From a virus: a stretch of DNA of 44,372 nt. This document shows positions 22,188-29,941 of the stretch, one piece after another. The position numbers were made by a program, and so were the translations under genes. Each line of letters opens with the position of its first letter. Within the stretch, counting starts at the first letter, position 1. The notes under the pieces are model-generated. The model was given only the letters and a program-made list of their open reading frames with translations. It ran no database searches and was not told the origin of the DNA. Location of the stretch: the IMG/VR virus record IMGVR_UViG_3300025030_000193, positions 1 to 44,372 of that record; one strand, given 5' to 3'.

Positions 22188-22670
22188 ATGGAAAACACTA
22201 ACCTATTTCGAAGCAAAAACAACCACCTCCTTCATAAGGAGGCAATCGACCTCATAGTCAGTTCCCTCCCGGGAGCTGTGAGTATGGACGCCATATCGGG
22301 GTACGACGCACCCTACCACGTGGATTGGAACGGGCTGAAGTTTCTGGTCAAGGTTGCCCGTCCCTCGCGTAAGCTGAGTCAGAAGCGCGCGAAGTGGTTC
22401 TACGCCCTGCGGAAGAAAGACCACGAGGCAGCCGACTTTTTCATCCTGTTCTGCCTCATGGAGAGCGCTGTGGAAGCCGTGTACGTTATTCCCCGCCCCT
22501 TTGTCCCCAAAGTCTACATCACCATCACAAGGCTCGCTGGCAACATGCGGTACGACTACTTCCGAACCACGATCCAAGACCTCCCCAATAAAATCATGGA
22601 GGTGAAAAACAACCTGCCGAAGCTCGCGCGCATATACCGCAACGCGGAGGCTCTGAAAGGGGACGCATGA
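22188..22670 (+). CDS. Possible restriction-fold endonuclease-like protein
   Basis: A 160-residue protein with an alpha/beta pattern: an N-terminal helix KEAIDLIVSSLPG, strand pair YHVDWNGLKFLVKVARPS, a basic helix with KWFYALRKKDHEAADFFILF, then EAVYVIPRPFVPKVYITIT. Strand D...VKV followed by ADFFILF is the layout of PD-(D/E)XK-like phage proteins, but the central acidic residue before the Lys is not evident. It is the first gene from promoter P4. Activity is uncertain. Confidence 0.4.
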   Translation: MENTNLFRSKNNHLLHKEAIDLIVSSLPGAVSMDAISGYDAPYHVDWNGLKFLVKVARPSRKLSQKRAKWFYALRKKDHEAADFFILFCLMESAVEAVYVIPRPFVPKVYITITRLAGNMRYDYFRTTIQDLPNKIMEVKNNLPKLARIYRNAEALKGDA

Positions 22671-22927
22671 ACAAACTTACCGTTGCCGAAGTGTTTGAGG
22701 GATTTCCTGATAAACAAGCGTTGTATTACGCTGATGCTTTTTTGTTCTCGGTATACGGTTGGACACCAGAAAAGGTTCACAAGATGAGATTGGAGTCGGT
22801 AGCCCGATGGGTCAAACTTGCAAAAAAGAGAATGACTGTTGGCGACATATACAGGATGCAGAGGCTTATTGAATCGAAGCCGGAAAGACCGTTATGGAAG
22901 AAAATACTCTCAAGGATAGGTTACTAA
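22667..22927 (+). CDS. Small helical early protein
   Basis: An 86-residue protein with helices (LTVAEVFEGFPDKQAL, WTPEKVHKMRLESVARW, TVGDIYRMQRLIES) and a basic end (PLWKKILSRIGY). It overlaps the previous gene by ATGA and the next by 34 bases. The repeated short helices suggest a small helical bundle. No family is recognised. Confidence 0.55.
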   Translation: MNKLTVAEVFEGFPDKQALYYADAFLFSVYGWTPEKVHKMRLESVARWVKLAKKRMTVGDIYRMQRLIESKPERPLWKKILSRIGY

Positions 22928-23325
22928 TTTGTAAGGATTGTCACCGAAGGTTCATTTTCGCCGTTAAGGAGCAGATGGATTGGGGGGCGAAAGGGTGGGC
23001 TGACCCCGTCCGGTGCCGGTATTGTCGAAGAATGAAGTCAATCCGGACGGTTGCGCTCAAGGATAACGTTCGAATAGGAGACGAGGTGCGCTTCTCCGAG
23101 GAGTGCGCAAAGTGTCATAGGTCGTTTCTAACCAAAAAAAGGAAGCAAACAGGGATAAATCTGTACTGTGATGACTGCTGGGCAGAGATAAAAATGGAGA
23201 AACCACATGAGGAAAATAGGCAGGAAAACAGCGGAATGGATGAAGGAAAAGCCGGCGCTAATCAAGGAGTATCAGGCACGGGAGATAACACGGTGCGAGA
23301 TCAGCAACAGCCGGTTCGCCCTTGA
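22894..23325 (+). CDS. Two-zinc-ribbon protein with a long overlapping tail
   Basis: The 143-residue product contains two CxxC pairs: CKDCHRRFIF with CRYCRRM (13-50), then CAKCHRSFL with CDDCWAEI (70-105), both in the style of the zf-trcl ribbon. The last 40 residues are hydrophilic (EENRQENSGMDEGKAGANQG) and lie over the first 119 bases of the next gene in another frame. The zinc domains are intact, so the tail may be a recent read-on. Probable nucleic-acid-binding protein. Confidence 0.6.
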   Translation: MEENTLKDRLLICKDCHRRFIFAVKEQMDWGAKGWADPVRCRYCRRMKSIRTVALKDNVRIGDEVRFSEECAKCHRSFLTKKRKQTGINLYCDDCWAEIKMEKPHEENRQENSGMDEGKAGANQGVSGTGDNTVRDQQQPVRP

Positions 23326-23629
23326 CTTTCACCACATTCAGAAAAGGAGCAGCCAGAGGGCGGAGCATACGTTCGAAGAGACGCGCCTCCTCAATCAGGA
23401 CTGGCACGACTTTTGCGAGTACAACAAAGAGGCGAACAGACTGCTGATTGAGAAGCCGAGGGGATTCAATAAACTATATTTTGAGAAGTTTAAGGCTATG
23501 AAAGACGAGAAGAAAAAAGCGAGTACAAAAAAGGCAGCCTGGGAGCAACCCCACAACTGCGCTCACTGCGGGAGGATTTGCTACATGCTTATTTGTCCTC
23601 ACTGCGGAAAAATGTCAATAAAGAAATGA
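23207..23629 (+). CDS. HNH-like endonuclease with zinc ribbon
   Basis: A 140-residue basic protein. Its core FALDFHHIQKRSSQ followed by HTFEETRLLNQDWHDF has the two histidine positions of an HNH/NinG-like fold. The first cysteine pair is reduced to one Cys (TRCEIS), so it may be degenerate. The C-terminus carries a zinc ribbon, CAHCGRIC...CPHCGK. It begins within the tail of the previous gene and is followed by a coiled-coil protein. Confidence 0.55.
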   Translation: MRKIGRKTAEWMKEKPALIKEYQAREITRCEISNSRFALDFHHIQKRSSQRAEHTFEETRLLNQDWHDFCEYNKEANRLLIEKPRGFNKLYFEKFKAMKDEKKKASTKKAAWEQPHNCAHCGRICYMLICPHCGKMSIKK

Positions 23630-23640
23630 GGTGAGGTTTT

Positions 23641-23874
23641 ATGGCAGTAAAAACAAGACTCGAGATACTTGAAAAAGACTACAGTTCAGCCCTAGACCAG
23701 CTTATTGAAAATGAAATCAATCTTATTTCACTTGAGCGGAGAATGATAGCAACTCCGCCTGGGAAGGACTACGATGCGCTTCAGGCGTCTATCGTAACGA
23801 AGAAAAACAACATAAAACAAATTAAAGACATTGTCGAGATTATCGATGAGCTTATAAAAAAGGAGGGAAAATAG
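23641..23874 (+). CDS. Small coiled-coil protein
   Basis: A 77-residue protein that is almost entirely helical with heptad spacing (LEILEKDYSSALDQLIENEI, then NNIKQIKDIVEIIDELI). GAGGTGAG precedes the ATG. It probably forms a dimeric coiled coil. Its function is unknown. Confidence 0.6.
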   Translation: MAVKTRLEILEKDYSSALDQLIENEINLISLERRMIATPPGKDYDALQASIVTKKNNIKQIKDIVEIIDELIKKEGK

Positions 23875-23875
23875 C

Positions 23876-24136
23876 ATGGCACCGAAAACATACAGCCTAA
23901 CAAAGGTCGAGAGCACGCGCCTAGAGAACATCCTCAACGTCGCGCGCATTCAGGAGGAGATGTTCAACTCCATCACCCTTGCCTACAAGGACTACCTCAT
24001 TTCCGAGGTGTTCAAGAGGTGCGGGGTTGATCCGAAGGACTTCCCCAACAGCGTCGTGAACTTGCAGAGAGGGGAGCTTGTCATCAACGAACCGCCGAAA
24101 GCGCCGGAGGTTCCGGCGGAGAAAGGAAAACCGTGA
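23876..24136 (+). CDS. Small early protein with Pro/Glu tail
   Basis: An 86-residue protein. It has an N-terminal helix KVESTRLENILNVARIQEEM, a short folded core (YKDYLISEVFKRCGVDPKDF) and a Pro/Glu/Ala tail (PPKAPEVPAEKG). AGGAGGG precedes the ATG. It ends in a GTGA overlap with the next gene. The family is not recognised. Confidence 0.55.
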   Translation: MAPKTYSLTKVESTRLENILNVARIQEEMFNSITLAYKDYLISEVFKRCGVDPKDFPNSVVNLQRGELVINEPPKAPEVPAEKGKP

Positions 24137-24420
24137 GCCCGTTACCCGACGACAAGCCGTTGGACATAGAGGGCTTGAACGTTCCTCCGGAGCCGGTTTT
24201 CGAGAAGCTGGGCGATTTCAAGCTCAAGGACAAAGTCGGAAGGAACACGGTGAAAATTGACCTGACGACCCTGAAAAAACCATTGACCGAGCTTCTCAGC
24301 CTGTATATTTTCAAGGTTCGCGGACAGAACAACGGGATACGGGTAGGGTTGGAATGGAAGCCGAAGTTGGAATCGCCGAAGACAGAGGAGGAAAAACATG
24401 ACGAAATACCGAAACCGTAA
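24133..24420 (+). CDS. Small early protein, GTG start
   Basis: A 95-residue protein starting at GTG in a GTGA overlap, with GAAAGGAAAA as ribosome site. It is proline- and lysine-rich at both ends with a central TVKIDLTTLKKPLTELLSLY and strand YIFKVRGQN. It overlaps the DUF1064 gene by 23 bases. No motif is recognised. Confidence 0.5.
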   Translation: MSPLPDDKPLDIEGLNVPPEPVFEKLGDFKLKDKVGRNTVKIDLTTLKKPLTELLSLYIFKVRGQNNGIRVGLEWKPKLESPKTEEEKHDEIPKP

Positions 24421-24742
24421 GACATTGTGCAGTCAAATGCACTGGCACGCTTCCAAAAAGGAGGCGTATCGGTGTACCGAGTTGACGCTTTTGGAGCGGG
24501 CGGGAAAAATCAAGTTGCTCAAGCAACAGCCGATTTTTCCGATTCAAGGGAAGTTTCGGTTCGGAAAAGAGGCAGTTCGGGCGATTGACTACATTGCGGA
24601 TTTCAGTTACTTCGACAATGAAAAGAAAATGTTCGTTGTCGAGGACACGAAGGGGTTCAAGACTAAGGACTATCTGATTAAAGTAAAAATGCTGAAAAAA
24701 ATCATGCAGGACAGGGAGGACTTTCTGTTTATAGAAAGTTGA
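24398..24742 (+). CDS. DUF1064 family endonuclease-like protein
   Basis: A 114-residue protein with all landmarks of DUF1064: HASKKEAYRCTELTLLERAG near 15-34, LKQQPIFPI, then YIADFSYFDNEKKMFVVED and TKGFKTKDYLIKVKML near 70-100. The conserved Glu, Asp and E-D-x-K positions form a PD-(D/E)XK nuclease core. These proteins are common in Gram-positive siphoviruses among replication genes and are thought to process branched or damaged DNA. GAGGAAAAAC precedes the ATG. Confidence 0.75.
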   Translation: MTKYRNRKTLCSQMHWHASKKEAYRCTELTLLERAGKIKLLKQQPIFPIQGKFRFGKEAVRAIDYIADFSYFDNEKKMFVVEDTKGFKTKDYLIKVKMLKKIMQDREDFLFIES

Positions 24743-24746
24743 AAAT

Positions 24747-26132
24747 ATGGCAAACAAAGTACCGTTAGACGAAAGAATAGCAATAGGACTTCCAAGGGGG
24801 GCTGATACGATGTATCACTACGAAACGATAGAGTCGCTTTTCTCAATGTTTGGGAATAGCCCCTGTAACTACAAGATGATTTCGGTTGACAAGGTTCACC
24901 ACGTCGCCCGAAACGAAATAATGCAGCACTTCCTCGAAACAAACATGAATTACCTGCTGTTCATTGACTCAGATATGATTTGGGAGCCGGACTCCCTCGA
25001 GCTCGCCTACAACCTCATACAGCACCCGCAAGTTGACATTGTTACCGGCATCTATTTCACAAAAGGCGCTCCGCACCTGCCGGTCATCAAGAAACTCGAC
25101 CTCGAGGCGGGGTGCTACAATATCTTCGTCGAGTGGGAAAATAACCCTTTCGAAGTAGACGGGGCAGGGATGGGCTTCATGCTCATCAGCAGAGCCGTCC
25201 TGGAGGCGATGAAGCAGCCGATGTGCACGTGGGACGGGGGGTTCTCCGAGGACTTGAACTTCTGCCTCAAGGCGAAGAAAGACCACGGCTTCCGCATTTG
25301 GGCGCATCCGGGTATCAAGATTGGTCACATAGGAAGCAAAATTATCACGAATTTTGACTATATGCAGCAGTTCAAGCCAGGAGTGAAGGCGTATATCAGG
25401 GAGGCGATGGCAGGAACGAAAAAGTATCTGAAGGAAAACTACCCAAACTGGCGGGAAGATTTAGGTATTCACCCGATGATGTTCAAGAACATTAACACGA
25501 AGGAGTACTGGGACAAGCTATACGAGCAGGAGGGTGGGGCGGACAAGAACTGGCGGAGATATCCGGAAAAGTTCAGCTTCATCGTGAACGAGCTTTTGAA
25601 GGACGTACCCCTTGACTCGAGGGTTCTCGAACTGGGGTGCGGGGTTGGGGTGTTCGCGCAGGCGCTCAAAAGCAAGTACCCCTCCCTTGAATACTACGGA
25701 ATGGACATATCGGAGGTGGCGATCGACGAGATTACAAAGTTGGGACTGAAAGGGAACGCGCAAAGCATACCGCCGATAAATTTCGCGGAGAGCACAGACA
25801 TTGTGGTTGCCCTTGAGTTTTTGGAGCACCTCGACGACGAGCCGAGGCTTCAGGTCGTGCAAGAGGTTGCGCAACTCATAGGGGAAAAGGGGCGGGCGAT
25901 CTTCAGCCTTCCCGACGACTGCATGTCGCCTGAGGAGGTGGCGGAGCACAGGGTAACCTACACGAAGGAGACGTTTGAGGAGTTTTTGAAAAAGGCGTTT
26001 AGCGAGGTGAAGGTTCATCAAATCAAGAGCCGACCGTCGACGTTCTCCGAGGGTATGTTCAACTTTCTTGTCGGTGAGTGTTCAAACCGGAAGCCTATTG
26101 AGGTAAAACCAGAGAAGAAAGGAAAAGTATGA
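24747..26132 (+). CDS. Glycosyltransferase (GT-A, family 2-like) fused to a SAM methyltransferase
   Basis: A 461-residue two-domain protein. Residues about 10-235 are a GT-A glycosyltransferase: RNEIMQHFLETNMNYLLFID, the metal-binding DSD at 73-75, DIVTGIYF, FEVDGAGMGFMLISRAVLE and a likely catalytic SEDLNFCLKA. Residues about 250-450 are a class I methyltransferase with VLELGCGVGVFAQAL near 294, then MDISEVAI and IVVALEFLEHLDDE. Such fusions add and methylate a sugar, as in surface glycan synthesis; phage DNA or virion glycosylation is also possible. The N-terminal half is related to the protein at 41953. Confidence 0.75.
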   Translation: MANKVPLDERIAIGLPRGADTMYHYETIESLFSMFGNSPCNYKMISVDKVHHVARNEIMQHFLETNMNYLLFIDSDMIWEPDSLELAYNLIQHPQVDIVTGIYFTKGAPHLPVIKKLDLEAGCYNIFVEWENNPFEVDGAGMGFMLISRAVLEAMKQPMCTWDGGFSEDLNFCLKAKKDHGFRIWAHPGIKIGHIGSKIITNFDYMQQFKPGVKAYIREAMAGTKKYLKENYPNWREDLGIHPMMFKNINTKEYWDKLYEQEGGADKNWRRYPEKFSFIVNELLKDVPLDSRVLELGCGVGVFAQALKSKYPSLEYYGMDISEVAIDEITKLGLKGNAQSIPPINFAESTDIVVALEFLEHLDDEPRLQVVQEVAQLIGEKGRAIFSLPDDCMSPEEVAEHRVTYTKETFEEFLKKAFSEVKVHQIKSRPSTFSEGMFNFLVGECSNRKPIEVKPEKKGKV

Positions 26133-26311
26133 AAGATATAAGAAAATTTGTTTTGTCATCAACGCCGTTCATCAAAATTTTGGATGCGGAAAAAAAGGTA
26201 ACCGGCTGGTGGACAGGCGGGGACAAGATTAACAAAGGGCTCAAGCTTTACGAGGTAAAGTCAACCTACGACCTAAAACTGAAGTTTGTCAAGCGGAAGG
26301 AGAAAAAATAA
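26129..26311 (+). CDS. Small basic protein
   Basis: A 60-residue basic protein with strand-like segments (STPFIKILDAEKKVTGWWTG, then LKLYEVKSTYDLKLKFVKRK). It overlaps the glycosyltransferase-methyltransferase gene by ATGA and is behind AGAAAGGAAAAG. A small beta-sheet protein of unknown role. Confidence 0.55.
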   Translation: MKDIRKFVLSSTPFIKILDAEKKVTGWWTGGDKINKGLKLYEVKSTYDLKLKFVKRKEKK

Positions 26312-26312
26312 T

Positions 26313-26756
26313 ATGACAATACCATTTCGTTCAAACCCGAAAATCACCACAAACTGGATTCATTCAAGGACAGGAAAAGTTCAGAAGGAGAAGGGCAAGA
26401 AAGCCTACTACGAGATTTACACTAACACCGGCAAGGGGCTTGGTATTCGGTTCCGTGAGGAAAAAAAGCGCCTCGGGGGTTCGGCAGAACGGGAAGAACA
26501 CTGGTACGGGTATTTGGGCTTTGAGTTGGATTCGACATTCGCCAAAGACCTCAAAATGTTTCTGAACGAATACGTCAAAGGTGATGCGCCGGAAGCAGAG
26601 AACACCATTAGAATTTACAGGGAGAAGCACCAGTGGTGCGCACGGAAGGGGAAAGAGGTGTTCGTCTATGGAGAAACTATAGTCAAGGCAATCGAAAATC
26701 TGGCGAAAAAGGTGGAAGAAACGGAGCAAGGCAAGGGCGGGGAACCATGCAAGTAA
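26313..26756 (+). CDS. Conserved-looking early protein of unknown function
   Basis: A 147-residue basic protein. It has strands AYYEIYTNTGKGLGIRF and HWYGYLGFELDSTF, an FLNEYVKG segment, and a helical end (VKAIENLAKKVEETEQG). I chose the ATG at 26313 after GGAAGGAG; a GTG further upstream has no ribosome site. It resembles no family I know. It lies between the glycosyltransferase fusion and the ParB cassette and shares an overlap with the next zinc-finger gene. Confidence 0.55.
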   Translation: MTIPFRSNPKITTNWIHSRTGKVQKEKGKKAYYEIYTNTGKGLGIRFREEKKRLGGSAEREEHWYGYLGFELDSTFAKDLKMFLNEYVKGDAPEAENTIRIYREKHQWCARKGKEVFVYGETIVKAIENLAKKVEETEQGKGGEPCK

Positions 26757-26926
26757 AGATCCTCCACCCAGAGGACTGGCGGAAATGCCTGCACAAGAAC
26801 GCATATAGGACGTCGTTCTGCGGGGACTACTGCCCCGACTGTGACAAGAACATTGAGAGGCGCGGGGATAAAGAGGAAGAAAAAGGTGCTATCCCCTCCC
26901 CTATTCTTCAGGGTTCTAAAAAATGA
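26747..26926 (+). CDS. Small zinc-finger protein
   Basis: A 59-residue protein starting within the previous gene after GGCGGGGAA. Cysteines in KCLHKNAYRTSFCGDYCPDC form a likely zinc site (C, H, C, CxxC). A charged and then proline-containing tail follows. Its role is unknown, possibly protein or nucleic acid binding. Confidence 0.5.
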   Translation: MQVKILHPEDWRKCLHKNAYRTSFCGDYCPDCDKNIERRGDKEEEKGAIPSPILQGSKK

Positions 26927-26984
26927 CATTTTGAGGCTGGGAAAAAAAGGGGAGTGGGTGCGAGAGAGTAGGGGAGTGGGCTAT

Positions 26985-27212
26985 ATGAACAAATGCAGAG
27001 CGTGTGGTAAACCAACAGAGCGACCCATGTATTGCTCAGACTCCTGCCAAGGGAAGGGCTGGAAGTTGCACAACCGCGAGCGATACCTTGCAGGAAAGCG
27101 CCTGTACCAACAAACGCACAAAAAGGAAGTCGGAGAATACAACAGGACGTGGCGGTTCGCAAACAAGGACAAAGTAAGCCAGTACAATAAAACGTATAAA
27201 GAAAAGAGGTGA
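26985..27212 (+). CDS. Small zinc-finger protein with basic aromatic repeats
   Basis: A 75-residue basic protein. The N-terminus has CRACGKPTERPMYCSDSCQG, a FYVE/MYND-like short zinc site. The rest repeats a Y-N-(R/K)-T-(W/Y) theme (GEYNRTWRF, SQYNKTYKE), as seen in small HNH-related phage proteins. GGGGAGTGGG precedes the ATG. It lies three bases before the ParB gene and may belong to the same unit. Confidence 0.55.
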   Translation: MNKCRACGKPTERPMYCSDSCQGKGWKLHNRERYLAGKRLYQQTHKKEVGEYNRTWRFANKDKVSQYNKTYKEKR

Positions 27213-27215
27213 TAT

Positions 27216-27860
27216 ATGGAAATCAAAATTGTCAGACAAATTGAAGTAGTGCCCATTGAAACCATTCATTTGTATCCGGAAAACCCTCGGGAAATCGAGG
27301 AGTCACAGTTCAGCAAGCTGAAAAAGTCCATTCAAACATACGGATTTATCGACCCGCTCATCGTCAACAAGCGAAGCCACAAAGATTTTGACGCGGACAG
27401 GGTTTCAACGGCAGTTGGAGGAAACATGCGCTATCGCGCAGCAAAAGACCTCGGATTGACCGAAGTGCCGGTTGTTTGGATTGACGTGAACCGGAACGAG
27501 GAACGAATAATCAATATCGCCCTGAATAGGATTAGTGGAAAATGGGACGTGGGAAAACTCGAAAAAATGGTGTATGAGTTGAGCGATAAAGACCTCGCAC
27601 TCGACCTTGAAATGACCGGTCTGGAGGACTGGGAGTTAAAACTCTACAATCCTGCCGAGGACATTGACGCGGAAGATATTGAAAAAATAGTCGGCACGGA
27701 TGAAAAACCAACGTATATTCTCAAAATCGTATTTGCAAGCGAAGATGAATTTTCAAGGGCATCAAAACTACTGGGCGGAGACAAGCGGATTCGAAACATT
27801 ATTCGAGGCGACGCTCTGATGAAAGTTCTTGATGTTTATGAACAACACACCCAAAACTGA
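27216..27860 (+). CDS. ParB/Srx-fold protein of a DNA modification cassette
   Basis: A 214-residue protein with a ParB N-terminal-like domain: VVPIETIHLYPENPREIE, FSKLKKSIQTYGFIDPLIVN, then the GGNMRYRAAKDLGLTEVPVV block (the GxxR nucleotide-binding box) and NEERIINIALNRISGKWD. Residues after about 130 form a separate acidic region. This ParB class occurs in phages beside DNA methylases and other base-modifying enzymes rather than in partition systems, and no ParA is present. Here it overlaps the radical SAM gene by 29 bases, supporting one functional unit. It may guide modification or act as a CTP/ATP switch or nuclease. Confidence 0.75.
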   Translation: MEIKIVRQIEVVPIETIHLYPENPREIEESQFSKLKKSIQTYGFIDPLIVNKRSHKDFDADRVSTAVGGNMRYRAAKDLGLTEVPVVWIDVNRNEERIINIALNRISGKWDVGKLEKMVYELSDKDLALDLEMTGLEDWELKLYNPAEDIDAEDIEKIVGTDEKPTYILKIVFASEDEFSRASKLLGGDKRIRNIIRGDALMKVLDVYEQHTQN

Positions 27861-29175
27861 ACGGAAAGATACCTACGTAAGCCCTCGTTGGTCGGCGGAG
27901 TTTTTGGATTGCTCCATGCCTATGACGTTCGACCAGTACAATTTGTGTTCTTACCGCTGTCAATACTGCTTCTCTTTTTATCAGCGTATCCACATGAAGG
28001 ACTATGCGGAAAACAATGCAAAATTTGTCAATGTGGAAAAGGTGAAAGACATTTTTTTACACCCGGACGATTCTGAGTTCGGAGAGTACGTCAAAAAGCG
28101 GATACCTATGCAATGGGGGGGACTGAGCGAACCTTTTGACATTTACCTTGAGCCAAAATATGGTATTGGTTTGGAGTTGATGAAGTTTTTTCGAGAAATT
28201 GATTACCCCGTCGCATTCAGCACAAAGTCAGTATGGTGGTTAAAAGACAGCCGATATACCGACATTGTTCGAAATGCAAAAAACTTTCATTTCAAGTTTT
28301 CAATTATTACGATGGATGAAGAAAAACGCCGGATCATTGAACAGGGTGTACCAACAACAGCAGACCGGCTGTGGGCACTCGGGGAAGTGGCAAAACTAAA
28401 TACCGCCGGTGTCAATTTGCGTTTGCGACCTTTTATGATTGGCGTGAGTAATCCTACACACTTACAACTTATTCGGGAAGCAGCCAATCGGGGAGCTGGT
28501 GCACTCACAACAGAGTTCTTTTGTTTGGAGTCTCGGGCAGACCTTCGGGTGAAGAAGCGATATGCCATTATGTCTCATGCGTGCGGGTTTGACCTATGGC
28601 AGTTTTATAAAACAAACAGTCGGAGAATGCAGGGATATTTGAGATTAAACTACGAAATCAAACGCCCCTTCATTGAAGAAATGCAGGCGCTTTGTAAAGA
28701 GTTGGGTATAGGATTTTTTGTGAGTGACGCGCACCACAAAGAAAAATGTGTCCTTGCTGACAAGTGTGCGAAAAAGTGTCCGCAGGCTGACGGAAATACA
28801 ATGGACGATACCCAGTGGGGCAGTTGTTGTGGGTTGCCAAACGACACATATTTCTCAAACCATGCAAAATGCCAGTTTACGCAGGCGATAACCCTCGCAA
28901 AAAAGAACGGAGAGGTAAGATTCAATGAAATCGATAAAGAATTTAACGAATATCTGAAAGGAACGAAGGTAAACACAGTGCTTCATGCTGGCGATATGGC
29001 ACAGCACTACCATAAAACCATGTACGATTACATGAAATATATCTGGAACCACCCTACAGCCTCACAAAGCCCGTGGCGATATTTTGATAAACTGATGATA
29101 CCTGTCAGGGTTGATGAGGACGGAATGGTCGTGTATAAATTCAATCAGGAAAAATATGACAACCACACCGTATAA
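27832..29175 (+). CDS. Radical SAM enzyme with auxiliary cysteine cluster
   Basis: The 447-residue enzyme has the radical SAM signature CSYRCQYC at 39-46 (CxxxCxxC), followed by the Phe typical of spore-photolyase-like members. Later come WGGLSEPFD (GGEP-like block), VAFSTKS, FKFSIITMDEEKRRIIEQG and LRPFMIGVSNP. A C-terminal set of cysteines (CVLADKCAKKC, then GSCCGLP, then a later Cys) could hold a second Fe-S cluster. Such enzymes use a 5'-deoxyadenosyl radical on difficult C-H bonds. Sandwiched between ParB and a TET-associated glycosyltransferase, DNA base chemistry is the most likely role. Start could be 27832 or 27838. Confidence 0.75.
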   Translation: MFMNNTPKTERKDTYVSPRWSAEFLDCSMPMTFDQYNLCSYRCQYCFSFYQRIHMKDYAENNAKFVNVEKVKDIFLHPDDSEFGEYVKKRIPMQWGGLSEPFDIYLEPKYGIGLELMKFFREIDYPVAFSTKSVWWLKDSRYTDIVRNAKNFHFKFSIITMDEEKRRIIEQGVPTTADRLWALGEVAKLNTAGVNLRLRPFMIGVSNPTHLQLIREAANRGAGALTTEFFCLESRADLRVKKRYAIMSHACGFDLWQFYKTNSRRMQGYLRLNYEIKRPFIEEMQALCKELGIGFFVSDAHHKEKCVLADKCAKKCPQADGNTMDDTQWGSCCGLPNDTYFSNHAKCQFTQAITLAKKNGEVRFNEIDKEFNEYLKGTKVNTVLHAGDMAQHYHKTMYDYMKYIWNHPTASQSPWRYFDKLMIPVRVDEDGMVVYKFNQEKYDNHTV

Positions 29176-29941
29176 AATAGTAATTCCATCATACAAGCGC
29201 GCTGAAACGCTCCGCGATAAGACGCTCAAGTTACTAGCTCATTACAATATACCAGTGGAGAAAATCCATATTTTTGTTGCAAATAAAGAGGAAGCAGAGA
29301 TATACGGAAAAACGCTTGATCCAAAAACATTCGGAGTAATAATTATCGGTGTCCCCGGTATGCGGGCAATTCGCAATTTCATTCAAGACTGGTTTTTAGA
29401 AGGCGAGTACATTGTAAACATAGACGACGACATTCAGGCAATCAAGGTTCGATTGAATGACTACGAGTGCAAGGACTTGCACAATTTAGATGAGTTTATT
29501 ACTTCCGCATTTGATATGTGCGACAAAAAGGTATGGGCAAGCTTGTGGGGGGTCTATCCGATGATCAATCCACTTTTTATGCACAATGATATCACCCTCG
29601 ATTTGCAGTACATAATCGGCGCTTTTTGGGGAGTTATCAACACTCACGACCCTGAAACCTATGTTACCGGCGAGGGCAAGGAAGATTTTGAACGCACGAT
29701 AAAATTCTATATTCGCGATAACAAGGTTGTCCGATTTAACAATGTTGGCATCAAGACCTCCTACTACACCGAACCCGGAGGTATGCAGGCCAACGCCACA
29801 AAAGAGGAACGGCAAAAAGAAGAGGTACGGTGCGGAAGAATCCTACTTGAAAAGTATCCAATGTTCTGTGAAGTGAATAAAGCAAGGAAGAGGCGCTTTG
29901 AAATCCGGCTGGTTGACAAAAGGAGAAAACATGGACGATAG
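29156..29941 (+). CDS. TET-associated glycosyltransferase (TAGT) family DNA-base glycosyltransferase
   Basis: A 261-residue GT-A enzyme with the TAGT pattern: YKIVIPSYKRAETLRDKTL at the start, KIHIFVANKEEAEIYGKTL, GVPGMRAIRNFI, the metal-binding IDDDI at 89-93, then GAFWGVINT, a GKEDFERTIKFY block, VVRFNNVGIKTSYY and EPGGMQ. TAGTs were predicted by comparative genomics to glycosylate hydroxymethylated pyrimidines in phage DNA, usually beside a TET/JBP oxygenase. No TET gene is visible here. The ATG at 29156 follows CAGGAAAA and overlaps the radical SAM gene by 20 bases. Confidence 0.75.
   Translation: MTTTPYKIVIPSYKRAETLRDKTLKLLAHYNIPVEKIHIFVANKEEAEIYGKTLDPKTFGVIIIGVPGMRAIRNFIQDWFLEGEYIVNIDDDIQAIKVRLNDYECKDLHNLDEFITSAFDMCDKKVWASLWGVYPMINPLFMHNDITLDLQYIIGAFWGVINTHDPETYVTGEGKEDFERTIKFYIRDNKVVRFNNVGIKTSYYTEPGGMQANATKEERQKEEVRCGRILLEKYPMFCEVNKARKRRFEIRLVDKRRKHGR

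Noticed and set aside
29910-29916. TTGACA-like box in the end of the glycosyltransferase gene
   Set aside because: No -10 at a usable distance; the following bases are the AAAAGGAG ribosome site of the Fic gene.
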